From Himantopus leucocephalus (taxonomy: Eukaryota; Chordata; Aves; Charadriiformes; Recurvirostridae): 64,000 nt of DNA. Of this stretch, positions 63,517-64,000 are shown in pieces. Positions within the stretch are counted from its first letter, which is position 1. Every line of letters starts with the position of its first letter. Made by a program: the position numbers and the translations under genes. A model generated the notes under the pieces. That model saw nothing but the letters and a program-made list of their open reading frames with translations, was not told the DNA's origin and did no database searches. The DNA lies in the NCBI GenBank assembly GCA_003993805.1, contig RSEF01000026.1:5860953-5924952 (forward strand). The letters are read 5' to 3'.

Positions 63517-63966
63517 ATGGAGGAGCCGCCGCCCGAGCAGCCCCCGCCGCCCCCGGCACCCCCGGCGGGCGGGGAGCCCGCGGCTGCGGCCGGCCCGGAG
63601 TGGAACATCCCGCCCAACGCCCCCGCCTGCATGGAGCGGCACCTGGAGGGCGCGCACTACCGCGCAGGTAGCGGGGCCGCCGGCCCGGGGGAGGGGCGGG
63701 GGGGGGAGCGGGGTGTCGGGGAGGCCCTCGGGGAGCGGCGGCGGGCGCTCACCGGGGCTCTCCCCCCGCCTCTCCCGCAGACGGGGCCCTGCTGCTGGGC
63801 GCCTCGGGGCTGAGCGGGCGCTGCTGGGCCGGCTCCCTCTGGGTCTTCGCCGACCCCCGCCGCGCCCCCAGCGAGGGCTTCTGCACCGCCGGCGTCCAGA
63901 CGGAGGCGGGCGTCGCCGACCTGCGCTGGGTGGCCGACAGGGGCATCCTGGTGGCCTCCGACTCCG
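63517..63966 (+). CDS. WDR77: WDR77 (MEP50), first two exons, cut by window edge
   Basis: WD-repeat partner of PRMT5 in the methylosome, which symmetrically dimethylates arginines on Sm proteins and histones. Exon 1 is 63517-63667 and exon 2 is 63781-63966, both with GT-AG borders; about 112 residues are visible of roughly 340. The start is the ATG in gccgccATGg; an upstream in-frame ATG at 63376 lies at the YY1 site and is unlikely. After a Pro/Ala-rich leader the sequence reads [18 protein letters not shown] and [20 protein letters not shown], then [19 protein letters not shown] and GILVASDSG. These match WDR77 up to its first WD repeat. The leader is more proline-rich than in mammals. The rest lies to the right of the window. 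Confidence 0.95.
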
Positions 63967-64000
63967 GTAAGCAACGGGGATCGCCCCCCACCCACCCACC

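Larger units (their letters stand above)
62980..64000. promoter_or_regulatory. CpG island over the ATP5PB-WDR77 divergent start sites
   Basis: Very high G+C and CpG density starts near 62980 and runs to the window edge, covering the first two exons of ATP5PB and the first two of WDR77. Confidence 0.85.

Noticed and set aside
63121..63999. 292-residue minus-strand open frame over the WDR77 start
   Set aside because: GC-rich shadow frame antisense to WDR77 exons and across the promoter; the real minus-strand gene here is ATP5PB with two short exons.

Overview
This window is vertebrate nuclear DNA, almost certainly from a bird. Genes have GT-AG introns, two CR1 retrotransposon 3' tails end in the avian form (attctatgattct), and the gene order matches human 1p13.2 in reverse. 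That block is, as I recall, on a small chromosome in chicken. Read left to right, the coding content is INKA2 (+), RAP1A (-), an ADORA3-like receptor (-), ADORA3 (+), a small C1orf162-like membrane protein (-), ATP5PB (-) and the start of WDR77 (+). All exon coordinates below were derived by hand translation and splice-phase checking; reading frames close exactly in every gene described as complete.

Region by region: 1-3936 looks like non-coding sequence upstream of, or intronic to, INKA2. The large last coding exon of INKA2 is 3937-4929, with a 3' UTR to about 5870. From 5870 to about 20640 is GC-rich sequence with no gene I can support; it contains CpG-dense patches and AT-rich TAATTA islands. 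Around 20740-25012 composition turns AT-rich, which fits a long RAP1A 3' UTR. RAP1A occupies 25013-39376 with six coding exons. Two adenosine A3-type receptors stand head to head at 44875-46431 (-) and 48874-50819 (+), about 2.4 kb apart. Only the plus copy has the orientation of mammalian ADORA3, so the minus copy is the extra one. A five-exon single-pass protein with an ITIM-like tail lies at 55709-58640. ATP5PB (60369-63303) and WDR77 (63517 onward) share a 213-bp bidirectional CpG-island promoter with two TCTCGCGAGA palindromes.

The genes do not form one pathway. They cover a small GTPase (RAP1A), a PAK4-inhibitor family member (INKA2), purinergic signalling (two receptors), a probable immune-type signalling adaptor (C1orf162-like), mitochondrial ATP synthase (ATP5PB) and arginine-methylation machinery (WDR77). 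The most biologically interesting signal is the divergent receptor pair, with reciprocal changes in ligand-pocket residues and different C-terminal tails.

Assembly quality matters here. There are three 100-N gaps. There are also four single-N joins, three of them flanked by near-identical direct repeats, which look like unmerged contig overlaps and not real duplications.
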